A stretch of 64,000 bases of DNA from Seriola aureovittata (GCF_021018895.1 NC_079382.1:12450001-12514000), one strand, 5' to 3'; counted from the first letter of the stretch, positions 13,932-28,583 are shown. Notes: generated by a model not told the origin, from the sequence alone. Numbers and translations are program-made.

Positions 13932-14244
13932 ATGATCACATACGTGCACTGCCTCTCCTCGGAGCCGGTGGTCAGCTGCTGGCACAGGGCCTGCTATGAG
14001 GACCCCCTCAGCGAGAAGCGAACTCTGTGCTCCCTCAAGCCCTCCAACAAGATGGGGAACAGCCTCCAGCCCGAGGCCTTCCCCAGCCCCAGGCCCACCA
14101 GGCCAGAGGGCTGCCTCCGCAAACGTCTGCTTTCGGTGTCAAAGGTCCACCAGAAGCAGGACTCTCTCTGGACACCCAAACCGCTGCTTGGACCCGATGC
14201 CAAAGGCTCACCTGGGAAAACACAAACCTACCAAGATGGCAAAG
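13932..14244 (+). CDS. nhsl1: candidate alternative first coding exon of nhsl1 (104 codons)
   Basis: A 313-nt open segment starts at ATG 13932 (MITYVHCLSSEPVV...) and ends QTYQDGK plus one base before a gtacag donor at 14245. Third codon positions are strongly G/C (ctg, agc, ccc, aag), a coding signature absent from flanking DNA. The single carried base fits the shared second exon exactly, giving ...[12 protein letters not shown] and a 1,676-residue product. The segment is basic and rich in Pro, Ser and Lys, with no domain I recognise. A second in-frame ATG at 14052 has a stronger context (aagATGg) and would start MGNSLQ. I do not recognise a mammalian counterpart with certainty; NHS-family genes are known to use alternative first exons. 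It could instead belong to an unrelated transcript. Confidence 0.6.
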
Positions 14245-17200
14245 GTACAGACTACAGAGCAGAACATATTCACTGTCATTGGATTTGTTAGTTTGGAGAT
14301 GTGGTGTCACCACAAACAAATTGTTAGTTTGTCTCTCAGATTTTAAGTTTTTAACTTTAGACCTTCATAGCACCTGTTTACTCCAGACTCTTGTCAAGAT
14401 TTGACTGTAGCTCTGTTCTCTTTAATTAAAAGACAGTAGATGTTTTAGCTGACATTGTTACTATAAGGTTTTTGACTACAGCTTTAGAGATGGACTTCCC
14501 AGGTAGCGGTCTCTGTGAGCCTCTTAGTAAGACTTAGCAGACTTAACACGGCACCACATTGCTGTTTTGTTACAGTAATTGTGGTATTTTTCTTGGCTGG
14601 GAACACAGGGCCCTGCTTCTAAGTGCACTTAAGTCACCTGAACTGTTTGCGGGAGTTAATGATACGCTGTATGTCACAGTGCCAGAGAATCACGACACAT
14701 GCGGTGGAAGCTTTTCTCAAGCCGGGCTTTGTCTCCTCTTATTAGGTGATTTCCATCCCCCTTGTAACTGAGTGATCTGTGCCGTCTGTCTGTCTGCCTG
14801 TGTGTGTGTGCGCGCACGTGCAAGTGTCAGTCCCTGTGTGTGTGTGTGTGTGTGTGTGAGTCAGAATGTGTATTTGCTGGGCGTCCAATGAACTATCAAT
14901 GCAGATTGTGGCTTTGTGACCTCAGAGACCTTTGGCCTGGCAGAGGGTCCTCCAGGCAGCAACTAGATGATCCTCAGAAAACGTTTTTCATGAATACTGT
15001 CAATAATTCATAAATACGTCACATGCCATACAACATGTTAGTTATTGTCAGTGAAATCTGCATCACCTTATGTTTGTGCAGAGATATTTAATTTCTGGTT
15101 CATTATATTCATATTTCATTAATTTCCTACTGTGCACGGGCATGCTTTTATCCACTCATATGATACTCATTGTGTCATCAGTATAGCCTTTTTGTGTATG
15201 CATGTTTGTGTATAAACGCGTGTCCGTGTGCATGTTTGCACCCAGACCGTGCTTCATCCTCTTTTGGGACAGTGGGGCATCGTATCTGAGGATGCTACCC
15301 TGGCTGGCCACCCTTGGGAACAAGATACAATAGCTAGCAGCTGGAGGTGATGGGCCAGGCCTGCAGGGAAGTGTAACAGAGCTGACAGTATGGGGGTGAT
15401 GGAGCCGGCACCGCTGAGGTTACAGAGGTGACCCACTTTCACCTCTGCCACTACATAAAGGAACCATCAGAGAGATAAGAGAGAGAGTGCTGAAGGATAA
15501 AAGAGTGGCTGAAAGAAATGCCTCTGACCTGTGTCTGCATTTCTCTTTTATACTGATCTGTCTACATATTAGTGACTGCTTATACTGCCAGTCATCTATG
15601 AATAAAACGCAGAATGTTAAATAGAAAATAAAGCAATTAGAGAAGCAGGGCAATGCAGGGTCTTCCAAATAATACGACTTTTCTAACTTTTGTTTTCAGT
15701 TATTGTCCCATTTTGAGTCTTTGTCTATCCACCCACTTATCTACTAACTACTCCCTAATGTCTTTCTGCATGTATGCTTATCTAAAACCAAATCCCTTAT
15801 TCCTGTGCGCTTAGCGTAACAATATGCTGCCAGACGAGCACGGCCTGCCTCACGCCTGCTTTGGCTAACATGCCGTGACAGCTCAAGATGTTGCCGCCAT
15901 GAGTACAGTATTGTCTGGGCTCTGTAGGTTGAATCAACCTCCCAGTCACTCTGTATTCATGCACTGCTGAACAGACGACCCTCATACACACAAACACACA
16001 CAAATTGGAGTTTGGCTGATACATCCTTTGTGTATTTGTTCCCATCGTCTTGCATGCATGCTGCTTCTGTCTGTTCTTACTCTCTTGATTTGTTTTTACC
16101 CTCTTATCTTCCTGTTTTCCCCCTGAATCTACAATTCACAAAAAAAAAATCTTAATTTTCTCACAGTAGCATCACCTTTTTTTCCCTTGGCTTGTTGGAG
16201 GTGGAGCAGCTGTTCCACCGGATCCCCCATAATCCTTCAGTTGGAAGGCAGGTTCTGTTATCGACCAATCAGTGCCAACAGCTCCCGAGGGAAGAGCACC
16301 TGAGGGAGGCCAGGCTTGTAGAGTAACTAGATGAGGCCAAATGAAATGGATTGGCCGCATTTATGGGGGGGAAGCGCTGCTGAAAATCAGTTAGTTAAAT
16401 ATAATTGTGGCAGTGAGAATCATGAGGGAGAGCGGGTGAGGGCTAACGAACAGCCTCAGCTGCTTGTTAAGGTTTCCACTTCAGACAAATACAAGCATAT
16501 TTCCTAAGGTAGGTTAAGCCACCCAGCATTCAAAATTTATGCGGTCGTGGCGCTGTAGGTGGGATGTTAGATGAAAGTGGCTGGAAAATTGCATATGCAC
16601 ATGTAGTAGAAGAGGAAAAAAGAGCCTCCCTTTTCCTGTTTTTTTCTTCATCAAAAACAGGATAGGAGACAAAAAAGAAACAATCTCAACAAGCTTTCTT
16701 CTCTCCTCTCTTTGACCAGGCTAGTTATTCTAAACAACTGCACCACTGCCCTAAACTCTTGTTTGAGGTTAAGGTGACAGACTGTGGATAAAACCCTATT
16801 TTCCTCACCCTGTGCAGAAAAACGTCCAGTCAGAGAAACACGTCTCTCCTCTGACTCAGGGGATTTAGGTGAGGTGAAACACCATTGGAAAAAAAACAAA
16901 AAAACACAATGAGATTCGTTTGTTTGCCTTTCACGGCTTACACCTACAGTCATACACACTCTCAAACACACATGAGTTAAAAAAAAAAAAACAAGTGCAC
17001 TTAGTCCTGAATGTGCATGAACCACCACCCCCAGTAGCTGGTCTGAGGTGGCAGAACAATGGGGTGGAGAGCATGACACACAGCTTAATGAGATGAAGAA
17101 AAGAAGAGGATTTTCACACACACATACACACACACTCACTTTCGGGAATTGGGGGTCAGGGGTTGGTTAGGGTCATTCAACTGTAAAAAATGGGTTAAGG

Positions 17201-19914
17201 CTCTGTTTTCCTTCAAAGCAACTCTGTCTGACTCAATCTCTGTCTCCCTTTTTTTTCATTGATTAAGTATTGAACCTGGTTTGTGTCTGTGTGAATGAGT
17301 CCATGTTTTTTTTTCTGTCTACACATTCTGAATATAAAAGCTGCTGCATTCTAGCCCACGTCTTTCTGGTTCACATCCCTGTGGACATTCATTTGGTTAG
17401 AAAATAAAGGAGGTGAAAGGTAACCAGCGGGTAATAGCTATCTCTGTATCTAACAGATGGAGACCTCTCAGCTTTTTTAAGGCCTAAAAGGTACTGGCTG
17501 GCTTGTGATTGGCTAACAGGTGCTCCTCCATTATGTGTCACCAGCGGCTAATGAAGCCATCACTGACAAATATAGGGAGGTAATCGAGTTGTGGGCTTTC
17601 TGTGTGTGTGCCTCTCAGAGTCCACGTGTTCATGAATCCATTTTTTAAATTGCTGCTTAGTTGTCATTGATGTATCGTTTTTGCTTCACGGATATTACTT
17701 TTTTTTTTTTTTTACATTGGTTTGACTTTGTATTGCTGACTCTCTTTTCTTAGGGCTGCTGAATCAGTTCAATGTTTTGTCTCAGAAATCTCCCGCCAAT
17801 TCGACCAGGTTTATTACCCTCACAGCAAATCTTCACATATAGAATATTAGGGATTGCTGCTCGAAAAATGACTGAAATGGTTAATGAAATTTGTTGCTGT
17901 TTAATTTTGTGTCAACAGATCAACACAACTCTAGCAGGAATAAGTTAGTCTTCAGTTGATTTCAGAGAAAGCAGCTTCAACTGCTTCTAAAAGTAAAACA
18001 CATCTACACTATTTGTGCATTAGAGTAGTTTTTATTCTTCAACAATTCTCAGATTTCACATTAATTCACTTAAAGCTTTCAGTTTTAAAAATATCCAAAA
18101 AGCCAGGGATGTTGGGGACTCCTTTTCACCCCAGAGAATATCATATGTCAAATTAGAATCATAAAAACTGGCTTTCATTTAAATCCCAATTTTGTCATTC
18201 GAATCGGATCAGATGTCACACGGTGTTCACAGTGTGGAGCCAGCAAGTATTTGTATTTTCCAGGGAAGTGGTTTTGTCTTTCAGCATGTGTGTATCGTTT
18301 GCTTGACAAATTGTTTTAATAGATAATGTGGTCAGATTAATAGAGTGGGTCCGGGCGCAGCTGGCTTTTCATTTGGGAGGCTTGAAGCGATGAAGGAGGA
18401 GGAGAGAGGAGAGGAGTGAGTCAGGGAGAATAGTGTTTATTTCAGGAGGGATCAGGTGTAATAGAGCCACGCAGCCCCTTATGTGCACAATTGAGTTTTA
18501 CTTAATGGTTAGATTATCACATCAGGACATAACAGCCAGATAATCACTAGAATCTACTGAGACATCAATCCTCTCATTGACTAAATGTGTCAGAGGAGAG
18601 AAACAGAGGGAGCTCTGAGACAGCAGAGCATTAGCTGATTTAATAATGAAAATATCTCACTTACATTTATCAAAATAAAAAACAACCCAAATTTTACTTC
18701 TGTTTTCTTTCTAATACTTGTTTCTTTGTGGGTTTTTTTTTCGTACTTCACTCACTCAACGAGCCTCCATTCACTGTAGTATGTGCAGCGTGTCTCTGTT
18801 GACGGAGGGAGCCTCCTGGAGGTTAGCTTAGTGTACCGCACCATGTGGCACCTGGACTCTGGGGGAAGAAGATGAAGATGGCTCTTCATGGTTGTGACAT
18901 ATGCAGGTCTTTTTAGTTAGCATGTCTCCAAGATCTCCCGCTCCTATTTTGCGTTTCTCTGACCTGAGTCGGGTTTCACAGCGTGCAGGTAGTTTAACTG
19001 TACATTGTGTTGCAGACACCTGATGAGAGGCACATGAGGAAAAGATCATAGCTGACGATACTGAGTAGAAATAAGAACAGCATCTCATGCTTCGCGTGTT
19101 TTGGGGGTATTTGTGTGTACAATTACAGAGGTGAAGGGTCGTTTTGGGGTTTAATGCAATCAGACAAGTTGTCCAAACAAATTAATCAGTTGACTATAGT
19201 TATGATTGATGAATACTTAGATGTGTGTGTGTTCTTGATGTTCTCCATCAGATATGTGCATGCAGTCTCATCATTAGCTATATAGAGCTAATGTTTTAAT
19301 GCACATTGACAAAAATGTGGCCATTTTTTTAATCCATCATATAGAATAAAAGGTCATTATATAGAAAAACAATTATACACTGAATGCAGGAGTTTGTTTT
19401 AACACTCTCACAATGCCAACAGATTGTGAAAACAAATGAGATTTGTTTTAGACTTAATCTGACCTGTGCTCGCTCCAGCAACAGCTTTTACCCTCTTCTT
19501 TACCCTCAATCAGTTCAACAGTGGTCTTGTTGTTACTAAGACAATCTAATTGAAAAATCTAATTGTGCCGTAGTGCAGGATAAGTGCGTTTAAGCGCTCC
19601 ACGGCTGCTCCAGCCTCAGTCACAGCTCATTTCTTTAATGAGCGCTGCTATTAGAGGGAGCTTTTTTTTCCACCTCATGCTGCTTTGAGTCTGGTCCTCT
19701 GAGGTTTCTGGCCCTGTTTGCCTTACTGACCAGTCTGCTGCCTGTCTGCACACACAGTTGCATTCCTGACTTCTACTGTGTGGTTCACAAAAAGTGCACA
19801 GTCTCTTGTAACCCAAAGAAAACATAGAGAAAGAAAAGCTGCCTTTTGATTTATTTGGGTACTTGTGAGGTACAGTAAACTAGACTGATCACAGAAAGTG
19901 TGCGAAGATGATGA

Positions 19915-20175
19915 GCCCATTAATCCATCAGTCGATAGACAGAAAATTAACAATCAACTTTTTGATAACCAAGTAATTATTTATCGAGCCAAAATTAGTT
20001 GGTTTTTCAGGTTTTCATTTTCTTTTTTTGCTGCTTTTTACATTGAATATCTCGAGGACTGATTTTGAACTGTTGGTCAGGCCATTTTGTGAAATTGTAC
20101 ACACTAACAGCTGTCAAAAATAATTGACAAAAGAGTCACGTTGATTGTGAAAATAGTTGTCATTTAAAAGAAATA
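19915..20175 (+). repeat. interspersed repeat, family A, copy 3
   Basis: Landmarks are ATCAGTCGATAGACAGAAAA, CTGTTGGTCAGGCCA, TTGAATATCTCGAGGACTGA and a final AAAATAGTTGTCA. Same orientation as the 8.5 kb copy, heavily mutated. Confidence 0.5.
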
Positions 20176-20938
20176 TTCACATCTAAGTTCTTAAATTAGT
20201 TGTGTCCAAGAATGGCCCATAAGCCTCCACCGCTCTGCACTGTGTCCTTTACTCGCACTGATGCCAGGCAGTCCAGAAAACCAAAGCAAAACAAATTTAC
20301 ATGACTGAACAAATAAATGAACTGAAATGACCAGAACAGAGAAACCTTGCTGCTCTGGTCACAACGCTTGGCTCTACCGTCTAACTTGACTCATCTTTTA
20401 TCACTCCGGCTCTCTTTATCAGGCACAAACCCTCCACCATGTACCCCAGCCCAAGTGTCCTTCCTCCTGCCTTCCCTTCAGCCACAGGCCCCTTTATGTC
20501 CCAATCAGCTGGAGCTTCCATTAAGCCTCAGAAAGCAAAGCCGAGCCTCTGAAAAGCTCGTGTCCCCCCATAGAGACTGATTATAAAAGGAGAGAGAGAA
20601 GGGTTTGGGGGGGGGGGAAAGTGATTTTAAGAGCCTCTTTAAATCTGTCTCATTAATGAGTTGTCCTCACCATGGCAACGTCTCTTTTTGACTCCACATG
20701 CATAGACAGATTAGGGTTAAAGACAAAAAAAGAAGGAAAAATGTAGAGGAAAGGAAGCCACTGCCATTTCCTTTGCTTGTAAAACCACAGGGGAGCCTGC
20801 CCTGATGACAATTTCACTCTAATTTTGTTTGTTTATAGAAGAAACTAAATTCTTAGGCTGTTGTTAACCTTTTCAAAGAGCTATGCAGGATGACATTGAA
20901 AACCCAATTACATTTGTTTCAGTTGTTGCTCATTTTCA

Positions 20939-20952
20939 CCACAAGGTGGCAG
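20939..20952 (+). promoter_or_regulatory. CTCF-like core motif
   Basis: CCACAAGGTGGCAG fits the CTCF core consensus closely. Occupancy cannot be judged from sequence. Confidence 0.3.
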
Positions 20953-21737
20953 TATAGTACAGACAAGCAGAGTGAATGAAGGTGCCGCGTCTCCAGTCCC
21001 CAGTGTCAAAGTTGATCATCTGTGAATCATTAATATTAACCAATGTAGAAATGAGACTACAACACACACAAATGCTTTAATATTTGGGACTAAATTAACA
21101 TAATAATGGGATTATGGTAATTACAAATGGAATTAGGATTGAATTAATTGCCATCGGACACTGCACACCCATTTATCTGGACCAAAAAGAGACACACGAT
21201 ATGTCACAAGGAATTTAATTTGGAATAATGGCGGTCCTAAATTTTGGGAGTATTCGATCAGGGATCTGATTTTGTTTCCCCGGGGGCCCATTAAGAGAGC
21301 GCACTCACTGCAGCCAAGAGAGGTCTGCTCTCTATTAATGCCGCCCTCCTTCCATCCATTATTGCTTAGATGGGACAGAAGGGGGAGGGATGGAGAGCTG
21401 GACAGAGAGAGGGAGAGGCAGATGAAGCGGTGGTCGGGGGAACGAGGAGGAAGGGGGGGGGGGTTTAAGTGGATTTGGGGGTCCTGCTTCTTTCTCAGAC
21501 GAGGCCTCAACATTGGATTATCAATAAAGGAACCCAGGTTTAATACATGCATGTGTGCACACATGCATGTATAAGCTCAGCACAGTCTGTTTAATAAGTC
21601 AGATGGCACCGCCAGTCACAGTGTCTCTGTGTATGCACATATGTGTGTGTTTTACAGATGATACTGGTCTACGTCATCCTGTGAGCACTAAGCCTGTCCT
21701 GAGACATGTTTAACCCTCTCCGTCTTTACCCTGGGAT

Positions 21738-21738
<1 letters not shown>

Positions 21739-21770
<32 letters not shown>
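21739..21770. repeat. CA/CATA microsatellite
   Basis: Two ACAT interruptions followed by a pure CA run. Confidence 0.85.
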
Positions 21771-22980
21771 TTTATAATGCTGCATGTGGCTGGGCTTAAG
21801 TATTTCATATGATAATTATACAACGTGGAAAAATTATACACTTAAAGAACATAGTTTTGGTTGTGTTGTTTAGCAGGGAACTGAGTCCCTTCAAAGTCAG
21901 GAGGTGATGTTAGCTCTTCTTTTATAGTGTAGTATCAATAGTTAGTCAGAAGACTTGTGCTGCTTTCATGCCATGAAATTCTAATATGATGCTGGGCTGT
22001 GCAAGAAAATGTTATGCAATCTTATCATAATCCCTCTTAGTTTTTTTCTGTCACAAATAAAAAGTCACCCAAAAGTAAAAAGAAGAACTTAAGACTGTGG
22101 AGCTTTTCCAGTCTCACTGTTTGAAACCAGTGGTGGTGTTAAGCGAGCTGAAAAAAATGATAAAATATGAGATTGAAGTGTCTTTGCTGAGTTGTACCAT
22201 GACAAAATAAAACAATAAGGAGTGGTTTGATGCCAAATTACCTCATGGTGCTTAACTTCTATGACAGTCACAGATATGAAAAAGAGAAAATGGCAAATTG
22301 TAGATGCCGTTAGACTTTGCACAACCGAGTTTTACCTGGACAGCAGCATGCAGAAAGACCCTGGGGCAGCTGTTAGTTTAAGATTATTTCTAGCGATGCC
22401 ATATGCCATTAAAATCCCACAACCTATTGATGTGGTGGTCAGAATATTAATTTAAAATTTTAGAAGTTGTTGCGGATCTAGTGCACTTTAACCGATAGTT
22501 GAAGTCTCAGTTCCCATGCTCTCTAACAAACCAACGAACAGAGAGAAGATGTAAATTGGATCAATGCGATGGGCCTGATGAACAGACCCAGATGCAGTGA
22601 TGCGTTGTAATTGTATTGGTTAATAACAGTAATCAATACCAGCCACCAGAACTCGCATCCGACTTCAACTCTAACCTCCTGTTTGAGCTACAACTCGAGG
22701 CTGATCGTCTCGATCACTTCCTATATTTGTTGCCATTAGGCAGTTGGTTGTATTTCTGATTGTTGATTGGTTGCTTTGGTGTTACAACACCCCCCACCCT
22801 CCTCCAAATGACCTACTGTTGCTGCTGATGAGAAGTGAGGTGCAATGTGGGAAATGGGTCAAACGCTACAGTGTCAATTTTGCTCCAGTGGTGGAGAGAT
22901 TGTAAATAACCAAACTTGCACACGTTGTAGCTGATATGGCTTTAGCCCAGTTCCCACTGGCATCCCTGAGTCGGCCCGAT

Positions 22981-23020
22981 ACACACACACACACACACAC
23001 ACAACACACACACACACACA
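22981..23020. repeat. (AC)20 microsatellite with one slip
   Basis: AC run interrupted once by a missing base (ACAACAC). Confidence 0.93.
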
Positions 23021-23752
23021 TTCGGCTTTCTTCCCTGGGATGCAGGCTAGCCCCAGGTGGCTTGTTGCTTTGTGCCCTTGAGCTACTGGAGGCACTTAAC
23101 CTAAATTAGCTCAGTCTGTCTCTGTGCTTCTGTGTTCAAATCAGACAAGGCCCTCTCGTCAGCAGCATGAGCGGAGCACCAGGGTCATGGTAAAACCAGA
23201 AGAAACACACTGTTGTATACCTTGCTCACTCTCATGTGTGCATCTTTATAAAATAAGGGCCATTCATTACCTCTACCTTCTGTCTTTTCACCTGTGCAGA
23301 TGTTTCAAGGTGTGTGTTCTGCTGGTGATTTGGAGTAAAACTAACACTGCTGTCGTCTCTGTAAATCACTTTTAATTGGAGTGACAGCTGAATGTGTTCA
23401 GTGTAAAATTTGCAGAGAAATATTGATGCTAATGAATTGATATAGCTAAAGGAAATGAAGTAATATTCCAGCTGCTGCCTATTGATTTCTTTCAACATCC
23501 CAGCTTGGACATTATTCACATCACACTTTTAATTAAGCCAGTTGTGAGGTGTTTTGTGTGAGGCTCTAAACTCTGTTGTTGCAAAAACACACACACACAT
23601 GTACACAGTGGACACAGTGGACCACTACATGCGCAGCACTCCACAGTGTGTCATATGTGTATATTTGTGTCAGATTTATGGCATTTTGTGTGTGGAGTTA
23701 ATTAAAAAAAATTGGATTAATGATTGTGTGATGTTATGAACTAGGAAGGAGG

Positions 23753-23754
<2 letters not shown>

Positions 23755-23789
<35 letters not shown>
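23755..23789. repeat. (AC)17 microsatellite
   Basis: Pure AC run. Confidence 0.93.
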
Positions 23790-23791
<2 letters not shown>

Positions 23792-24722
23792 TTGGCCCTC
23801 GGGAGAGAAGAACAGACAGCCTTGGTGTTGAAATTTAGGTCAGGAAACCAGTGTGGCAGCCAACATAATGTGAGTGCAGGCATCCCTACATGGATGTGTG
23901 CACGTGCGTGTACATAATAACTTGTGTGTGTAGTTACATGCATGTATGCATATAGACTATAGGCACGTGTTTTATCTCTTAACCTATATGTGCAAGAGCA
24001 TGTGTTTGTGTCAAAAGCAGAATCAAAAACAATAAGATAAAGAGTATAGAGATATGATACAGGCCTTTTACTTTATGGTCTGGATTAATATATGTGACAG
24101 AGTCTGTTGTCAGTAGATTGTAGAAGCAACTGCAGGCACACATCCATACATGCACAAAACCTTTTACACCCACAAGTAGGCAGAATGATGTCAGCCTGCT
24201 ATAAGCCATTATAATACTAGGGACCAGTGGGACAGTGGGACATCTTATGCATGCACATGCACAAATTGGACCCACACACACACAGACACAATTAAGCCTT
24301 GTGGTTATTGATGTGGTGGGTCCTCGGAGGGTCCACTGGAGAGTGAGAAGGGCTAGGAGTCAATATGAGTGGAGACAGTGTGGCTGGATGGTAATGGCTC
24401 CTGATGTCGTCTGATGGCTGCCAGGGGTCTGTCTTTATGTTACACTACCAGTGGCTGTATGGAGGTTTCCACTGGGAAATTATTTTTTGATAGCATGTCT
24501 GACATGTGTTACAGGGATAGCTTAACTGAATGAGTGAATGGTAAGAAAACTGCTGAACTAATGGAAATGGCTGTTGTTATTTTTGTCATGCTTAAGCCAA
24601 GGTCAACACTGAATGACAATTCTGTTCAGCTGTGGCACAGCACAAACATGGAGTGTCACATATGAGGACACAGAATTTTAGACCAGGCTTAATCAAACAA
24701 ATAAAGAGAATTTTAAAAAATC

Positions 24723-24846
24723 ACCCTCATGGCTCCATGAATATCTGTACTACATTTCATAGCAGTCCATCCAATATCTGTTGAGATCTTCCAGTCTGGA
24801 CTGAAGTGGTGGACTTACCAACAAACCAGCTGAATGACATCGCCAT
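24723..24846 (+). repeat. interspersed repeat fragment, second family
   Basis: CATTTCATAGCAGTCCATCC, AATATCTGTTGAGATCTTCC and AGTCTGGACTGAAGTGGTGG followed by a run of ACCAACAAACC match a repeat frequent in fish introns, as I remember it. Only a fragment is present. Confidence 0.5.
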
Positions 24847-26649
24847 AACAAAATATGTTGTCTACTTGATTCAATGTACTTGCTCTGAATGTTGTCCTGC
24901 CAACCTAAAAACTTTCCATTTTCCAACGGGCCCAGTTTCAATTTCAGCTTATTGTCTTGTCAACTTCATAGGGGTTGACAAGCCACTGTGGTTGGATTGC
25001 ATTAGATTTAAAGCTCCGTTGCCAAGGAAGAAACGGACGGTTAGCTACAAATCCATCCTGACTGGGGCATAAAACGCCTCAAGTTAGCAACAAAACTGCC
25101 ACCCTCTCTGAAGGCACCCAAGGTTCAGGCATACAAATCAGCTTGCTCGTAAAAAAATAACAGCGTTTAACTCCCTGCTCAACAGGCGTGTACATCTGAA
25201 GAGTGACCTGCCTTTTATTGTACTGAAGCTTACATTGGGCTATAAAAGTTTCCGTGTTGAAAGAATGTAAAGGAGTTATTAAATGGTTTCAAGCCTCCCT
25301 GTCAGTTTATGCTCTTCCAGCTGTTATTGCCATTAGTTGGTATCTTAGCCGGTTCTTTTTTTTCACTTCCCTGCTGAGGCACAATGACATGCACAACAAT
25401 GTTTTTCAGTACAGACCAGACTCTAATGCAGTCTTGTCTGTCCACATGCTCAAACAGAAGTTCATAGAAAAACCTCTATCTGTGTTCACTGTCTTTCTTT
25501 CTCTTTTATCCTGGCTTGAATTTCAAAGGGGGTCAATAGGGAGCGCCTGGGTCAGACGCCAGGAGAGAGAAAATTAGGCATGACTGCCAAGCCCGCTGAG
25601 CCTTTGTGTATTTGGTTTTGATATTTGTGTGTCTGTTACCTGTGTATAAATATCTGTTTTTATTGATTATCTGTGGATGTTTTACATTCAAACTCAATCT
25701 ATCCCTCCTCTTCTCGCTTCATCTGCTGATCTACTGACTTTTTTTCCTCCCAGCTGTTTTTATCTCTTCTCTCTCTCTCGCTCTCTCTCTCTCATTTCTT
25801 TTGTCCCTCTAAACGCTGCCTTTTCTATCCTGCCTCGCATCGCTACCCAGCAAAATGGCTCTGCCTCTACCACATCAAAGAATCTTTCAATTTTGTGGAT
25901 TCAAACTTTGCTTCCCATCTCTTTCTTCTTGCCCTTTTTTGAAAGCCTTTGTGCAAAGTTTCACTTTTGATACCATCTCCATTTTTCCTTCTCGTTCCTC
26001 AGCCCACATTAATATTTTGCCGCCCCTTTTCAAAGACATTTCTCTGACCTACACACATGCACACACATCAAGCTGTGCGGAAACAGCTACATGGTGTTTG
26101 AACAGAAAACACAAATGTACGTGTGTCACCACATCAAGGACCTGGTTCTGTTAGTGATGGTGTGTGCATGCTCAGGGCGTAGTTTGCAGGGTGTCACCCA
26201 GACTTGCTGGGTTTTCTCATGGATCACAAAGGAGGGGCAGCCTATAGAGGGAGGCCCCTCTGCTTTTCATTGAGAATAATAACCCAGCCTACACACAGAC
26301 ACATACAAAATTCAGCGTTTTTCATAGCGAACTTGAACTCTTATAAAATCTCCCAGCCTAATGCTGTAAGGGCCTGGTGAAATTTTTTTGCTCGTTGTGA
26401 ACCACTCCAGCAGCTTGAAGTACATTTGTCCCAGAAGACACCCACTTTAGTCTGACCTCCTTTAACCCCCGCCGTATTCTGCATGTAATCATGCAAATAC
26501 ACAGTTGATGGACTGACTGAAAACCACAAAAAAACAAAAGCCTTGTGGCCATTGACTTATTCATGGTGAACAGAGAGGGGTTTGCTGTCTGCATTGACCA
26601 CAGTTGGCCAAACTGAGTCAAAGAATAAATGAGAGTGTTGATGGGTGAG

Positions 26650-26650
<1 letters not shown>

Positions 26651-26693
<43 letters not shown>

Positions 26694-26781
26694 CCAATCA
26701 TTTCATCTTTAGAGTGAGTATGTGCACACTGTGATTAAGTGAGAGCAGTTGTGGGATTTTGTGTGTGTGTGTGTGTGTGTG
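26651..26781. repeat. two TG microsatellites
   Basis: Pure TG runs at 26651-26692 and 26761-26781, separated by 68 unique bases; a G homopolymer follows at 26827-26840. Confidence 0.93.
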
Positions 26782-28570
26782 AAGGAATCCCAGCTGCTTC
26801 AATGGAGTAGGTCAGACGGAAAGACCGGGGGGGGGGGGGGACTACTGGAGTTACCCAGTAACCTCTGCCTGCTGTACAGACGACAGAAGCAACAGAAGAA
26901 AGAAAAACAGAAAGAGAGATAGAGAGAGAGACAGGAGGCCTGAGAGGAAGACGGCATCAATTTGGTGTCATAAAAAGGTCATACAGCAAGTGTGGGAATT
27001 TATTGAGCTTAATGTGTGTGTATATGATGTGCGGGAACTTTAGCCTATGCTTAAATCATTAGCACCAGAAAAACAGTTATCACTGCTTGTTTACTCAGCC
27101 GAGCCTCTCAGTCACCATGGCTTCAGTGTGTGTGTGTGTGTGTTAGAGGGGGAGTTGGTGTTTATTCAGGAGGGAGTTTGAAGTTTAACTTTGCTTTTAA
27201 CTACCCATTTATGAGAGTTGTAGAGAGTTGTCTCCTTCTTCTGACCCATCTTTTGGGTTTATCAACATCATCATCAATATAACTACTATAATATACCACG
27301 GGTGCTTTTTCCATTTAATAACTCTGCAATGATTTTACAGTCATATTTAAAATTAAACAACTCAAGGACACCAACTAATTTCTTGTTACGACTGATGGCT
27401 GTTGATGCCAAATAATAAATGTGTATTTGTGTGGAAAATATAAACACTTAAATAGGAATAACTGTATAGTCTCTAAAGAAAATCCTGCATTTGAATATGG
27501 TGTACGATCATTAACCCCCCCCCCCCCCCAGCCTTCATGATAACATACCATCTCCTCTCTCTACCCCACTCTTCACTCATAGATTATTCATGCCTTGCTC
27601 TACAGCTCAGGGAGACGACCAAAGCGGTTGGATTCCCATTGACCCCTGATGCTATGCTTTCATTCACAGAGATGTAGGGATGAAAGAAAGGGGGGAGCCA
27701 GTATGTTGCTCTACATGCTTTAAATTATAGATTTTCATTCACAGAATAGCGGAGAAGGGGGACATGAAAGAGAAATCTGTTGTAACGTCTTTATTTATTC
27801 ATTTTCTGGATCTTTGGTACATTTCCTGTGCGAACCATCCAAGTCCAAACTAGTTAGTTTTCATTATTAGTATAATGATAGTATTTATCATTTTATTCAT
27901 TTGAAGAGCTGCTTCCTTTCCCCTTTTCACATTATTGTTGGCTTGTTAGACTAAATCTCACAACATCTTTGGATTATGGAGTAAAATTCACACCTTATTG
28001 CTAAAAGAACAATTATTGCTTATTTTTCACTTATCCCAAATTCATGGATTCATACCCGTCACCTGGGAGCCCTGTTTAAATCCTGTTTAAATCCATTCAC
28101 ATGTTCAGTTCTGTAACAACCCTGCTACTTTGTGCGTTCCACGGTGCTGCACGCATACATATGCAAAGTGTTTGTGTGCGCTCATATGTAAAACAAATAC
28201 CTGGCCCCATTTTCCGCTCCTCACGTTTTCCTGCTTATCTCCACCTTGCAGGTTTTAAACTTACCGAGGCGAAGGTGTGCAAGGTCAGGGTCTGAACAAC
28301 AGAACACATGAGAAGAAAGACAGGGGTAAGAGGGGGGAGTAAAATCAATACAGTCTAGATTACATTAGCAGTTTATGTCTAAAAGAAAGAGAGGGGAGGA
28401 AGAGGAATAGAAAATTGGGGATGGAAGGAGGAGGAGGAGGAAAGAGGGGGCGAGAGATTTGACATTAGCGGATCAGGTGGAGTTGAGGGGTTTTAGAGGG
28501 TCAGCTTAGCTCTCTCTTCTTAAGTCCAATTAAGAAAATAAAAGCTGAGACCTGTCAGATGAAGGAGGAG

Positions 28571-28583
28571 GTGTGTGTATGTG

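Noticed and set aside
16651..17139. 162-codon minus-strand frame
   Set aside because: Low-complexity Leu/Phe/Ser text with A-runs read as Phe, no motif and no splice support.
25254..25577. 107-codon plus-strand frame
   Set aside because: No homology recognised, no exon borders of matching phase, composition like the surrounding non-coding DNA.
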